Assembly: GCA_001788015.1 (NCBI GenBank) | Contig: MFZO01000047.1 | Coordinates: 1-61,104 of the forward strand | DNA length: 61,104 nucleotides | Direction of reading: 5' to 3' | DNA from: Candidatus Roizmanbacteria bacterium RIFCSPHIGHO2_02_FULL_38_11 | Lineage (GTDB): Bacteria; Patescibacteriota; Microgenomatia; UBA1406; GWC2-37-13 | Shown here: positions 33,961 through 42,731 of the stretch, in pieces | Layout: the number at the start of each line of letters is the position of its first letter | How positions within the stretch are numbered: the stretch's first letter is position 1 | Program-made: the position numbers and the translations under genes | The notes under the pieces: model-generated | The model's input: only the letters and a program-made list of their open reading frames with translations | What the model was told of the DNA's origin: nothing | Database searches by the model: none

Positions 33961-35580
33961 TCAATCTGCTTCATAGATCCAGAAAATATCCTCGGTTCCG
34001 AATTTAATTTTTTTTACTTTATTTACTATGTCTTGGTTGGCGTCATTAAAATGTTCAGGATAACCTATGAATGCAGATCTTTTAAGTTTTGGATCAAAGG
34101 CGAATCGGAATTCAAATTTATCAAACTTCTCTACCTGTCCAAAACCATACCGATCAGGCGCTGATGTTTTTACCTGTTTTTGATAGTTGGCAGGATCAAA
34201 TGGCCAGTAGTAAAGGAAAAATATATATGGTTGTCCGTGTCTGTCAGTAATATAAAACCTGTCGAATCTATCATAGTTTTGTTTTACATAACCCACGAGT
34301 TCTCTATAGCCACATTGCCAGGCGCGTACCGTCACAGCCCTTTTTGGGTAATGGTAAAAATAAAGATCCCAAGCGTTTAGTTTAAAAAAGGCGAATGTAA
34401 GAAGTAAGAAAAGTAACAATGGTTTTTGGAATCTCCAACGGGAAGATAAGAGATATATATGAAATATTCCGTAGGCAATAATTAGAAGAATTGGAAATAA
34501 AATTATGTATGTCCTGATCAGTGAAGCATCTTGCCAGGTCAGAGCGTTGTTGATAGGAGAAATAAATAGAATAAATAAAATGAGAAGGCGAAATTTTTCC
34601 TTATTTTTAAACAGATAATATAATCCGATAAAAAAGAATATATATTCTAGAGAAGTTAATAACCCTAAATTGGGAAAACCAAATCTCCGGTTACTATCAC
34701 CTGAAATTATTAAAAATTCAGGAGAGAGTTGTAAAATATATCTATTAGAAATTTCTTGGACAGACTCCACAAATTTATTGTGAAGTAACCGATTTGGATG
34801 TTCGGCTAGGTATTCGGTAAGACGGAGTTGAAATCCCGAGCTTTTGAAAAAGGCTAAGTTTTGAACCCTGTTTAGGCTATATCGAATATCCGGATAGATT
34901 GCAATAATTCCAATAATTCCCAAAAAAGTTAGGTAACCCAAATACTTTTTTATTGATTTACCCAAATCTTTTTTCCAAAGAAGAACAACTTCAAATAAAA
35001 TAATAAAAAATAGATAGACTCTTCCATTTTGGTAAGAATACGAAGATCCCAACAAACTCAGATTTGTAAGTAAAAAATAGAATATTGAGTTAGTTTTTAT
35101 AAATTTGACCAAGAATAAAAGGGTAAGTAGTATAAAAAAAGCACTTAGAACGCCTTCATGTGCGTGTCTTGTCAAGATGTATATACCAGGACTTAAAGAA
35201 GTTAAAAAAGATGAAAGGAGAGCAATTTTCTCATTATTAAATAGTTCTTTTGTAATAAAGAATATGAGAATAACAAAACTGATGCCGATTATAATATTTA
35301 ATGCCCTTGTTGAAAAATCGTTCATTCCAAACAGAGCAACAAACGGGACCGAGAGATAAGTATACAGAGGTAATTTATAATCCTCAAAGGACTTAAATCG
35401 AAGCGGCAAAAATGCCCCATACTCATCTTTTCCCGTCTTTAGAATAGAATAGGCGTTATAGCCAAAGGCTGCTTCGTCGGCGTTTATACAAGGTGGAACT
35501 TGATTGATTTTATAAAAATGTAAAAAAGCAGATATCAGAACAAAGAAAAGCAAAAACATGATTGTAGTTTTTTTATTCAT
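33961..35580 (-). CDS. GT39-like membrane glycosyltransferase
   Basis: A 539-residue GT-C fold protein with about twelve TM segments and a C-terminal extracytoplasmic domain. The catalytic acidic pair is in the first outer loop, INADEAAFGYNAYSI (D35, E36), and a TGKDEYG-LPLRFKSFEDYKL loop follows, as in dolichyl/undecaprenyl-phosphate-sugar-dependent transferases. It would transfer a sugar from a polyprenyl phosphate to a surface acceptor. It resembles the protein at 46992-48644 (SIAKTGRDLFGKSFPLVF), forming one subfamily. Confidence 0.8.
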   Translation of the reverse strand: MNKKTTIMFLLFFVLISAFLHFYKINQVPPCINADEAAFGYNAYSILKTGKDEYGAFLPLRFKSFEDYKLPLYTYLSVPFVALFGMNDFSTRALNIIIGISFVILIFFITKELFNNEKIALLSSFLTSLSPGIYILTRHAHEGVLSAFFILLTLLFLVKFIKTNSIFYFLLTNLSLLGSSYSYQNGRVYLFFIILFEVVLLWKKDLGKSIKKYLGYLTFLGIIGIIAIYPDIRYSLNRVQNLAFFKSSGFQLRLTEYLAEHPNRLLHNKFVESVQEISNRYILQLSPEFLIISGDSNRRFGFPNLGLLTSLEYIFFFIGLYYLFKNKEKFRLLILFILFISPINNALTWQDASLIRTYIILFPILLIIAYGIFHIYLLSSRWRFQKPLLLFLLLTFAFFKLNAWDLYFYHYPKRAVTVRAWQCGYRELVGYVKQNYDRFDRFYITDRHGQPYIFFLYYWPFDPANYQKQVKTSAPDRYGFGQVEKFDKFEFRFAFDPKLKRSAFIGYPEHFNDANQDIVNKVKKIKFGTEDIFWIYEAD

Positions 35581-35589
35581 ACGTTTTCT

Positions 35590-35707
35590 GTCATCCTGAG
35601 CAATTAGCGAAGGATCTAGTCCCGATTTAATCGGGACGTAAATTACGCTTCGCCAGATACAGTACTGTATCTGGCTTCGCTAGATTCTTCACTCCGTTCA
35701 GAATGAC
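35590..35707. repeat. Interspersed palindromic element with apex-nested palindrome
   Basis: Starts GTCATCCTGAGC and ends GTTCAGAATGAC. It contains a 20-bp palindrome CAGATACAGTACTGTATCTG (35654-35673) flanked by direct copies of GCTTCGC (35647-35653 and 35674-35680). It occupies the whole gap between two glycosyltransferase genes. Confidence 0.9.
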
Positions 35708-35709
35708 CG

Positions 35710-36606
35710 TTACCCAAATAAAGCTAATATTTTTTTATCCGCGATCTTTCTATTCCGGTTAGATAGATTGCGTACCGCTAAGGTCCCGCCTAGGCTTTTT
35801 ATTCCGTCAAAAAAGCCCCTGATAAAGTTAATCCGCTTTTTTAATAAAAAATAATAGAACAAATTAAAAGGAAGAAAAAAAAGATGGTTTAATAACATAC
35901 TGATATCGGTTATATTTTTCCAGATGAAGCTGAATTGATTTCGAAAAGCAGTGGTCTCAATAAATTTCTTTGAAAATTGTTTTCCAATTGTCGATTCATG
36001 CTGGTGTTCTACAACAATATTGGGATCAAACAAGATTTTATAACCTTTTTTCCAAGCTTGATAGGAAAGATCGATATCTTCCCAATAAAAAGGAGCATAA
36101 ATTGAGTCGAATCCTCCCAGCTCCAAAAATTTATTTTTATCAATTAGACAGGCACCACCGTCTGCCCAAGCATTGTACCCGAATTTCATATCCTTAGATT
36201 TTGAATGAAACATAAGCCCCCTTTTCCAGTAGAGTACGTTTTTTCCAACAACATGGCCGGTTCTTTCTTTTTGAGCGAAGCTTATTGCAAATAGCGATGG
36301 ATCTTTTGCAAAAAGGTCAAGAGCTTTTTGATAACTTTTACCCAAAAGTAATACGTCGTCGTTTAATAACATCACATATTTTTTTGTTGATTTTTTCACT
36401 CCTTTGTTCACACTTTTAGCAAAACCAAGATTTTGACTGTTCTCAAGGAGGGTGACATTTTTAAACTCTTTTAAGTCATTAATCAAGCTTTTTTTAGGAT
36501 TATCATTTACGATTATTACTTCACATTCCTTTAAAAGTTTCATATTCCGCACGGTATTCTGCAAGAGTTGCTTTTTAATAAATGTTGGAATGATTACTGA
36601 TATCAT
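35710..36606 (-). CDS. GT2-family glycosyltransferase
   Basis: The 298-residue protein has the GT-A fold signature: MISVIIPTFIKKQLLQNTV, the nucleotide site VIIVNDNPKKS, MLLNDDVLLL (DxD-like NDD) and the acceptor-side WADGGACLIDK...YWEDIDLSYQAWKKG (ED motif), typical of rhamnosyltransferase-like GT2 enzymes. It is cytoplasmic with a membrane-associated C terminus and overlaps the next gene by 4 bp. Confidence 0.88.
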   Translation of the reverse strand: MISVIIPTFIKKQLLQNTVRNMKLLKECEVIIVNDNPKKSLINDLKEFKNVTLLENSQNLGFAKSVNKGVKKSTKKYVMLLNDDVLLLGKSYQKALDLFAKDPSLFAISFAQKERTGHVVGKNVLYWKRGLMFHSKSKDMKFGYNAWADGGACLIDKNKFLELGGFDSIYAPFYWEDIDLSYQAWKKGYKILFDPNIVVEHQHESTIGKQFSKKFIETTAFRNQFSFIWKNITDISMLLNHLFFLPFNLFYYFLLKKRINFIRGFFDGIKSLGGTLAVRNLSNRNRKIADKKILALFG

Positions 36607-37682
36607 AAGATTACTTCCTTTACTCGTTTTTTAAAAACCTCATAATTAAAGTTATCTTGCACGTATTGTTTTGCTGATTTTCTAACTCGAGTTTGGAGGG
36701 AGAGGTTTGGAACAGTGAAGAGAAGCTTTTTGATTAATTCTTCTTGAGTATTAAAGAGAAAACCAGTTTTTCCATCTGTAATAATCTCTTTTGGTCCGCC
36801 GGCGTTAAAGCAGAATGTCAGACAGCCGCTTGCCATAGCTTCCAGAGGCGCAATTCCCAAGTGTTCTACTTGTTCCGAATCTTTATTTTCGTCCACTCCG
36901 TAACCAGTCATATGTATATAAATTAATGATTTACGATAAAGACTCAATAATTCGTCATAAGAAACATTTGATTTGAGAAATATATAGGGGTTATTTTTGA
37001 CTTCAGTTTTGAGTTTTGAAAAATATGTTTTATCCTCCTCTTTTAGTCCACCTGCAATAATTAGTTGAAAATTATTGAACAGAGGATTAACCTGTTTTAA
37101 ATTATTGAACAGATTAATAAGAATAGACTGTTTTTTAGAGTGAAGATGACTATAAAATCGGCCGATAGATAAAATGATATTTTCCTTTTTCAAGTTATTT
37201 ACTTTTAGATCAATGAAATCTTTATTAATGCACGGGTATATTACATCCGAATTAATTGCCCATTTTTTCAGCAGGCTTTTAGTAAAAATGGAGTTGGTGA
37301 TAAAACGATAGTTGGAAGTTTTTAATTTATTGAATAAAGAGTTTTTGTAGAGTTTTTTGTCCGGTACCATGCAGAAAACAAAATTTTTCTTAGCTGAAGA
37401 AAAAAAATAACTACCGTCAGTAACGTAAAAGAAGATATCAAAATCTCTTAGGGTAATCATTTTATTGATCGCATTCTGTTTAACAAAAATATTGGGTAAA
37501 AACTTCAATTTGTTAACAAATTGAAGTCGAAAGCGGTTTTCGATTTGGGCCTGCAGATTTTTATCCCAGAAAACATTGATTTCGTAACCTTCGTCTTCCA
37601 GAACCTTAAGAATTGAGAGTATATGTTTTTCACCGCCGCCCAAAATGTCAAGATAAGGATCGTAGAGTGCGGCTCTTTTCAT
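36603..37682 (-). CDS. GT4-family glycosyltransferase
   Basis: A GT-B fold enzyme of about 359 residues: N-terminal YDPYLDILGGGEKHILSIL, central ILSIGRFYSHLHSKKQSILI and the donor-binding VEHLGIAPLEAMASGCLTF motif (E-x7-E). It would transfer a sugar from a nucleotide sugar with retention. I chose the ATG at 37682 (MKRAALYDPY); an ATG at 37733 adds 17 residues inside the upstream gene. It overlaps the upstream GT2 gene by 35 bp. Confidence 0.88.
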   Translation of the reverse strand: MKRAALYDPYLDILGGGEKHILSILKVLEDEGYEINVFWDKNLQAQIENRFRLQFVNKLKFLPNIFVKQNAINKMITLRDFDIFFYVTDGSYFFSSAKKNFVFCMVPDKKLYKNSLFNKLKTSNYRFITNSIFTKSLLKKWAINSDVIYPCINKDFIDLKVNNLKKENIILSIGRFYSHLHSKKQSILINLFNNLKQVNPLFNNFQLIIAGGLKEEDKTYFSKLKTEVKNNPYIFLKSNVSYDELLSLYRKSLIYIHMTGYGVDENKDSEQVEHLGIAPLEAMASGCLTFCFNAGGPKEIITDGKTGFLFNTQEELIKKLLFTVPNLSLQTRVRKSAKQYVQDNFNYEVFKKRVKEVIL

Positions 37683-38505
37683 ATAAATAAATATAAGTGA
37701 TTGTTTTGGAAAATGCTTGATAGATTGACTCAATTATACCAATATTGCCGTCCAAAAAGCCTAAACTTCTGAAGAGCCTTCTATATAATTCTCCCAGAAA
37801 TTTTCTAAAAAAAGTTGAGGTTCTGACTTCTTTTTTGCCTTCGAAGAGAAGAGTCGATTCAATATCTTCAAAAATAATTGTTTTTTCGACCATAGACTCA
37901 AGATCGCCGTGAAAATAATGAGTGATTGGATTTTGCAAATAACCAGTTTCCCCAGTAATGATAGGTGTGGAATGGATCTCTTTCGACCAGGACTTAAAAT
38001 ATTTTTTATTGATAAGCCTAATCTGATAGTCGGGCCACCATCCACCATGTTTTAACCACTTTAAGTTACCGAAGATGTTTTTGCGAGGAATTTTATAATA
38101 TGTTTTAACCGACTCGGTTCTCCCGTCGCTTCGCTCCTCCTCAACCGACCCGGTTTTTTTAATTAAATTTTTTATTTCTTTTGCTAATTCTGAAGTTATT
38201 CTTTCGTCCGCATCAAGTAAGAATACCCAGCCGGTACTTACTTTTTTAATTCCAAATTCTCTTGCCGGTTCAACATAGGTGGAGTAGGGAAAAAGATATA
38301 CGCTTGCTCCCACTTTTTTTGCTAAATCAACGGTTTTATCTGTACTTTTCATATCGATAATAACAACCTTTTTAGAGAGTAATTTCGCAGATTCAATACA
38401 AGAAAGAATATTTTTTTCTTCATTATGGGTATGAATTATAATAGAGATATTTAGATGCAGAATGGATTTATCAATCGAGTTCATATAGAAAAACGTTAAC
38501 TTCAT
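37648..38505 (-). CDS. GT2-family glycosyltransferase with repeat-derived insertion
   Basis: The 285-residue protein shows ISIIIHTHNEEKNILSCIES, VVIIDMKSTDKT, the VFLLDADERITSE DAD metal site and the GGWWPDYQIRLINKKYF motif of the LPS/lipooligosaccharide GT2 group (WaaE-like). Residues around 147-161 (SVEEERSDGRTESV) are encoded by a 49-bp palindromic element. A close relative lies at 48714-49628. Alternative start at 38484 (MNSIDKSI). Confidence 0.87.
   Translation of the reverse strand: MKLTFFYMNSIDKSILHLNISIIIHTHNEEKNILSCIESAKLLSKKVVIIDMKSTDKTVDLAKKVGASVYLFPYSTYVEPAREFGIKKVSTGWVFLLDADERITSELAKEIKNLIKKTGSVEEERSDGRTESVKTYYKIPRKNIFGNLKWLKHGGWWPDYQIRLINKKYFKSWSKEIHSTPIITGETGYLQNPITHYFHGDLESMVEKTIIFEDIESTLLFEGKKEVRTSTFFRKFLGELYRRLFRSLGFLDGNIGIIESIYQAFSKTITYIYLYEKSRTLRSLS
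38107..38155. repeat. 49-bp element inside a GT2 gene
   Basis: AACCGACTCGGTT (13 bp) - 23-bp core containing TCCCGTCGCTTCGCTCCTC - AACCGACCCGGTT (13 bp). Same geometry as 55532-55580. Confidence 0.85.
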
Positions 38506-39967
38506 TGAATGACTTTTTGATAGTCAACCTTGCTTTACGTGGTATATTTTTGTCCAGCCACTCTGTTAGTCTTTCGTTATTTTCATCAGTTTCGATGATA
38601 TACCAACACCTTCTGTCGATCCAGTCACTTTTCGGAGTTTCAATTTTCTTTGACAGTTTATTGTAAAGAAAAAGATAGTTATAAGTATAAGGAATCACGG
38701 GCGGCGTATATACTTTCACGCAGTAATCTTGATGGTTTCCTTCACTCTTTTGAATATGATTTACTATCTCATGCTGAGATTTTAAGATTCCGGAGGACAT
38801 TGATCTTGAACGCACATCCTTAGAAAACATGAGTATAGAATTTCCCAAAAGCGCTACGACAAAACTCAGTTTAAGAAAAGAGAATAATATCGAGTGTACT
38901 TTAAACTGAATGGTAAAAAATACAGCCATGATCAGAAGAAAAACATACTGTATTCCTTCAAAGTAGTTGCCCCAAAAAAAATTTTCTTTATATAAAACTG
39001 AAAAAAAGAAAAGAAAACTCAAAAGCGGAATAAGAAAATTAAGTAAAGAGTCATATTTTTTTACCTTATTTTCGAGCACCGCTATAAGAAAGACTAAAAA
39101 TAGGAGGGTAAAAATTATTAATATTGCGTCATTTGCAAATAGACTTTTGTAGTAACCGAAAAACAAATTTACTCTATCCTGTAAAACTTCGGCATAGGAA
39201 TTGACATTTTGGGTTGTTCCCTGAAGCAGATTCTGGAAAAAAATCCTGGTCTGGGAAAAGTTATTTTTCAGTTCAAAAAAAAGCCGCGGAATAAAAGGTA
39301 TGGCTAGTCCGGCAAAGAATATAAGCAAGTTTCTGACGTTCATGAATGTCTGTCTTAAACTCTCAAGTAGAAATATCAGCAAGATGTAAGACGGTAGAAG
39401 AAAGAATCCAAAGGCAAGCTCGAATTCGGTTATTAAACCAGCAAATAAGCCAGCGAGAAAAACAAGAAGGGCGATTTTTTTGTGATTTCTATTAACCAGA
39501 AAAAAGTTAATCAGAAGAAATAGAAGAAGCGTTGGTAGAACCATTATATTGTTGCCTACAAATATCGATGTAAAGATAAAATATGGAGACGTAGCTATAA
39601 GGAGAGTTACCATCAAAGATGCCAAAAAGCCAAAATATTTATAGATAAAATACATGAGCAAGATAAAAGAAACAAGGTGAAGGAAAAAATTGAAGTGATA
39701 AAATCCGATCGGCGCTCCCCCAAATAAAATGAACGGAATTACCAATATATAATAATACCAAGCTCCATGAAAAAGTCCTTGTATGCCCGTTGTCGGACCG
39801 ATAAAGGTTGGATTTTTATCCAGAATTATTTCTGCAGCTTTCAAAAAGTCTCTCCCTTGATCGTAGGTGTAGCCGACAGTTTGAAAATAGAGTGGTTTTA
39901 ATCTAAAATAGCAGAAAAGAAAAATGACAAAAATAAAAAGCGCTGCCGCGATAATTTTTTTGAGCAT
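38471..39967 (-). CDS. GT-C membrane glycosyltransferase
   Basis: A 498-residue multi-pass protein with the first-loop motif VGYTYDQGRDFLKAAEII (D36) and about eleven TM segments, ending in a short extracytoplasmic domain. The DQGRD spelling matches the protein at 59474-60976 (FLGDQGRDAIIIKRII), so these two form a subfamily. It starts head-to-head with the plus-strand gene at 39924 with 44 bp of overlap, and its 3' end overlaps the next gene. Confidence 0.78.
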   Translation of the reverse strand: MLKKIIAAALFIFVIFLFCYFRLKPLYFQTVGYTYDQGRDFLKAAEIILDKNPTFIGPTTGIQGLFHGAWYYYILVIPFILFGGAPIGFYHFNFFLHLVSFILLMYFIYKYFGFLASLMVTLLIATSPYFIFTSIFVGNNIMVLPTLLLFLLINFFLVNRNHKKIALLVFLAGLFAGLITEFELAFGFFLLPSYILLIFLLESLRQTFMNVRNLLIFFAGLAIPFIPRLFFELKNNFSQTRIFFQNLLQGTTQNVNSYAEVLQDRVNLFFGYYKSLFANDAILIIFTLLFLVFLIAVLENKVKKYDSLLNFLIPLLSFLFFFSVLYKENFFWGNYFEGIQYVFLLIMAVFFTIQFKVHSILFSFLKLSFVVALLGNSILMFSKDVRSRSMSSGILKSQHEIVNHIQKSEGNHQDYCVKVYTPPVIPYTYNYLFLYNKLSKKIETPKSDWIDRRCWYIIETDENNERLTEWLDKNIPRKARLTIKKSFNEVNVFLYELD

Positions 39968-41411
39968 ATTGTTTGCTTTTATCTTCTTTTACCGTTTAGA
40001 TTATAACACACTTGAGAGTTGGGACGAGGCTTGGTATGCATCTATAGCAAGAGAAATGGCTAAATCCGGTAATTTCATTCAGATGATCTGGAACGGGAAG
40101 CCATATTACGACCATCCACCCATGGGATTTTGGTTGATGGCAATCTCTTATAAACTACTCGGAACAAATGAATTAGCTACTCGGCTGCCTTCAGCTCTAT
40201 TAGGACTTTTCTCAGTCTTACTTATATATAAAATCGCTCACGAACTTTTTGGGAAAAAGGTTATCGGTTTTGTCGCCGCCTTGATTCTGGGTACTTCGGT
40301 ATGGTATGTCATTCGGGTCAGATCAGGTAATCTGGAGTCGGTTTTTATCTTTTTCTATCTTTTAACCGTATTTTTATCAATTAAATCTGCAAAAAACTTC
40401 AATTGGTTTCCTCTGGTAATGTTGAGTTTTGGCGCTTTAATATTATCAAAAACGTTTATTGGCATATCGGCATTGCTTCTAATATTTTATTTCAATTTTC
40501 ACCAGCTTATAAAAATTAGAAAAAATTTTGTTTTGATTTTAGTCGGCGGGTTGTTTTTTATGCTTACAGTTTTTCCCTGGTATAATTTTCATCTTAAAAA
40601 TTATTCGAATTTTTTTGAGTATCACTTTATCCATAAGGGAACAAGAGACAAAGCCTTTTCATCCTATTTTCACCTGGAGTTGAGCCAACCATTATTTTAT
40701 CTTCATATGGGGGTGCGGAAGTGGTATTACATCTGGATAGCCTCTTTGGCATTTTTGCTTGTTACCTTTAAATTTCTTAAAAAAAATATATTTTTTATTT
40801 TCCTTTGGAATTTCATAATTTTATATCCCTTTTTAACCTCAAAAGAAACAGAACTTTGGCATTTGATACCGGTGTATTTACCTTTAAGTTTAATAGTTGC
40901 GGTTGGTGCGTATGAATTTTTGTCGATCTTATCGAATATAACTGAAAAGCTACTTTTATGGTTCGAGCGAAGTCGAGAACCTAAAAGGAAAAATATTCTT
41001 CTCGACTCAGCTCGAAGAATAAATAATAAAAGATTTATTAATATCATTTATTTGCTCCCCTTTATATACATCGCCTTTCTCCAGATTAAAATTTTTTATA
41101 AGGAAGTTTTTCCAGAGTCAAGATATATCACCGACCAGGTTGATATTGCTAAAAAGATTTCTAAATATAATAAGAAGATTTTCTTGGACATAGATTATTT
41201 ACCGGTGGCAGTTTTTTATTCAGGAAAGCAAATAGAAACGCTCGTCTATGAAGCAAGTGGAGAGGCTACATTTTCAAGACTATTTAAAGAAGATAACGGA
41301 AATGTTATTGGAGTGACAAAAAATTGGGTAATTGAGGACTTGCAAAAAAAGAAATTTCCGCTCAAACTACTTGAAAAAAATTATACCTATTCCATTTTAA
41401 CCAAACCATAA
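39924..41411 (+). CDS. GT39 (ArnT-like) membrane glycosyltransferase
   Basis: The 495-residue protein is a good match to PMT/ArnT-type GT39 enzymes: DYNTLESWDEAWYASIAREM (D34, E35), then GKPYYDHPPMGFWLMA, about twelve TM segments and a C-terminal soluble tail. It would use a polyprenyl-phosphate sugar. A 61-bp palindromic element encodes FERSREPKRKNILLDSARR in a loop. Its first 44 bp overlap the divergent gene; no closer ATG is available. Confidence 0.82.
   Translation: MTKIKSAAAIIFLSILFAFIFFYRLDYNTLESWDEAWYASIAREMAKSGNFIQMIWNGKPYYDHPPMGFWLMAISYKLLGTNELATRLPSALLGLFSVLLIYKIAHELFGKKVIGFVAALILGTSVWYVIRVRSGNLESVFIFFYLLTVFLSIKSAKNFNWFPLVMLSFGALILSKTFIGISALLLIFYFNFHQLIKIRKNFVLILVGGLFFMLTVFPWYNFHLKNYSNFFEYHFIHKGTRDKAFSSYFHLELSQPLFYLHMGVRKWYYIWIASLAFLLVTFKFLKKNIFFIFLWNFIILYPFLTSKETELWHLIPVYLPLSLIVAVGAYEFLSILSNITEKLLLWFERSREPKRKNILLDSARRINNKRFINIIYLLPFIYIAFLQIKIFYKEVFPESRYITDQVDIAKKISKYNKKIFLDIDYLPVAVFYSGKQIETLVYEASGEATFSRLFKEDNGNVIGVTKNWVIEDLQKKKFPLKLLEKNYTYSILTKP
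40960..41020. repeat. Palindromic element inside an ArnT-like gene
   Basis: GGTTCGAGCGAAGTCGAGAACC followed by the related TTCTTCTCGACTCAGCTCGAAGAA, read in frame (FERSREP...LDSARR). Confidence 0.7.
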
Positions 41412-41418
41412 AAAAACT

Positions 41419-41534
41419 GTCATTCCCGCGAAAGCCAGGTTACAGTACTGTACCTGGCGAAAGCGGGAATCCAGGAAATTATATAGATTCCCGATTAGAA
41501 CCTGTCCTCGACCTGATCGAGGATCGGGAATGAC
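41419..41534. repeat. Interspersed element with apex-nested palindrome
   Basis: GTCATTCCCGCGAAAGC...CGGGAATGAC. A 21-bp palindrome (CAGGTTACAGTACTGTACCTG, 41436-41456) sits between two copies of GCGAAAGC (41428-41435, 41457-41464). It fills the gap before the next gene. Confidence 0.9.
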
Positions 41535-41537
41535 ACA

Positions 41538-42731
41538 ATGATAATATTATTCTTATATTTTATTCCTCTTTTTTCACTTTCCGTTTATTCCTTCTCTCTT
41601 ATCGATCCAAATATTACTTTTTTCCAAACGAAATGGTGGGAAATTTTTAGGGATAAGATGGTCTATTTTGGATACTATAGAAGAGAAATGTCATGGATCA
41701 TATATCTTGCAATCGTTATTTTACTTTTTATTTCTCACTATTTTTTCCTGAAAAGATATAAGCAATTTAATCCCGTTAAACTTGCAATTATTATCGGCAC
41801 AATACTTTTGTTCTCCTATCCATTTCTTTCACACGATTTTTTCAATTATATGTTTGATGCTAAAGTTGTTACGGTTTATTATAAAAACCCTTACTTTTAC
41901 AAAGCTCTTGATTTTCCCAAAGATCCCTGGCTTAGATTTATGCACTGGACTCATCGAACCTATCCGTACGGACCACTTTTTCTTTTGATTACAATCATTC
42001 CATCATTTTTAAGTTTTGGAAAATTTGCCTTGAGTTTTTTATTCTTTAAATCAACTTTTATTATTTTTTATATTCTGGCAGTTTTTTTCCTCAATAAATT
42101 AAATAAAAGGTATGCTATGATTTTCGCCACTAATCCTTTAATTATTATCGAGGGATTGGTAAATTCCCATAACGATTTGATAGGAGTATCACTTGGGTTA
42201 ATCGGAGTATTTTATCTACTTTCCCCCTCTCGTCATTCCGACCCCGCCTCGACGGGGGAGGAATCTATCCCGCCTTTGGCGGGAGTAAGATCACGCTTCG
42301 CTAGATTCTTCGGTCGCTTACGCTTCCTCAGAATGACACGAGATGAACTTATTACAAGATTAATATTTTTTCTCTCGGCGGGGATTAAGTATATTACGTT
42401 TCCACTTTTGTTCTTAAGTCGTGATAAGAAAAAAATGAATCAATTCATTTTTATAAGCATAATTGGCGCTTTGGTTTATTTATCATTCAAGTCAGAAATC
42501 CAGCCTTGGTATTTTCTTAATCTATTTATCTTTCTGCCTTTTTATGAGCAACTGGTTAATAGACTAAACATTTTTTTCTTCGGGCTTCTTGTTTCTTATC
42601 ATCCATATATAAGATTAGGAGGATGGGATAGTTTAGAGAAAATCAATATTAAGCATTGGGTAATAGGAGTTTTTTTAATCATCAACATAGTCTATTTGCT
42701 TTTTTCCCGTAAGAAATTCTCTTTAAAATAG
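41538..42731 (+). CDS. GT-C membrane glycosyltransferase with repeat-derived insertion
   Basis: The 397-residue protein has about nine TM segments and the GT-C motif FLSHDFFNYMFDAKVVTVYY (D100, D107), which recalls polyprenol-phosphate mannosyltransferases of the MptA/B type (SHDFFNYMFD); RTYPYGPLFLL follows. A 106-bp palindromic element encodes about 35 residues (around positions 232-267, RHSDPASTGEESIPPLAGVR) in a loop. The start codon follows the ATGAC end of another element by 3 nt. The 3' end overlaps the convergent gene by 40 bp. Confidence 0.72.
   Translation: MIILFLYFIPLFSLSVYSFSLIDPNITFFQTKWWEIFRDKMVYFGYYRREMSWIIYLAIVILLFISHYFFLKRYKQFNPVKLAIIIGTILLFSYPFLSHDFFNYMFDAKVVTVYYKNPYFYKALDFPKDPWLRFMHWTHRTYPYGPLFLLITIIPSFLSFGKFALSFLFFKSTFIIFYILAVFFLNKLNKRYAMIFATNPLIIIEGLVNSHNDLIGVSLGLIGVFYLLSPSRHSDPASTGEESIPPLAGVRSRFARFFGRLRFLRMTRDELITRLIFFLSAGIKYITFPLLFLSRDKKKMNQFIFISIIGALVYLSFKSEIQPWYFLNLFIFLPFYEQLVNRLNIFFFGLLVSYHPYIRLGGWDSLEKINIKHWVIGVFLIINIVYLLFSRKKFSLK
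42232..42337. repeat. Palindromic element inside a GT-C gene
   Basis: GTCATTCCGACCCCGCC...CTCAGAATGAC, with CCCGCCTTTGGCGGG and TCACGCTTCGCTAGATTC inside. More GC-rich than its host gene and read in frame. Confidence 0.9.
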
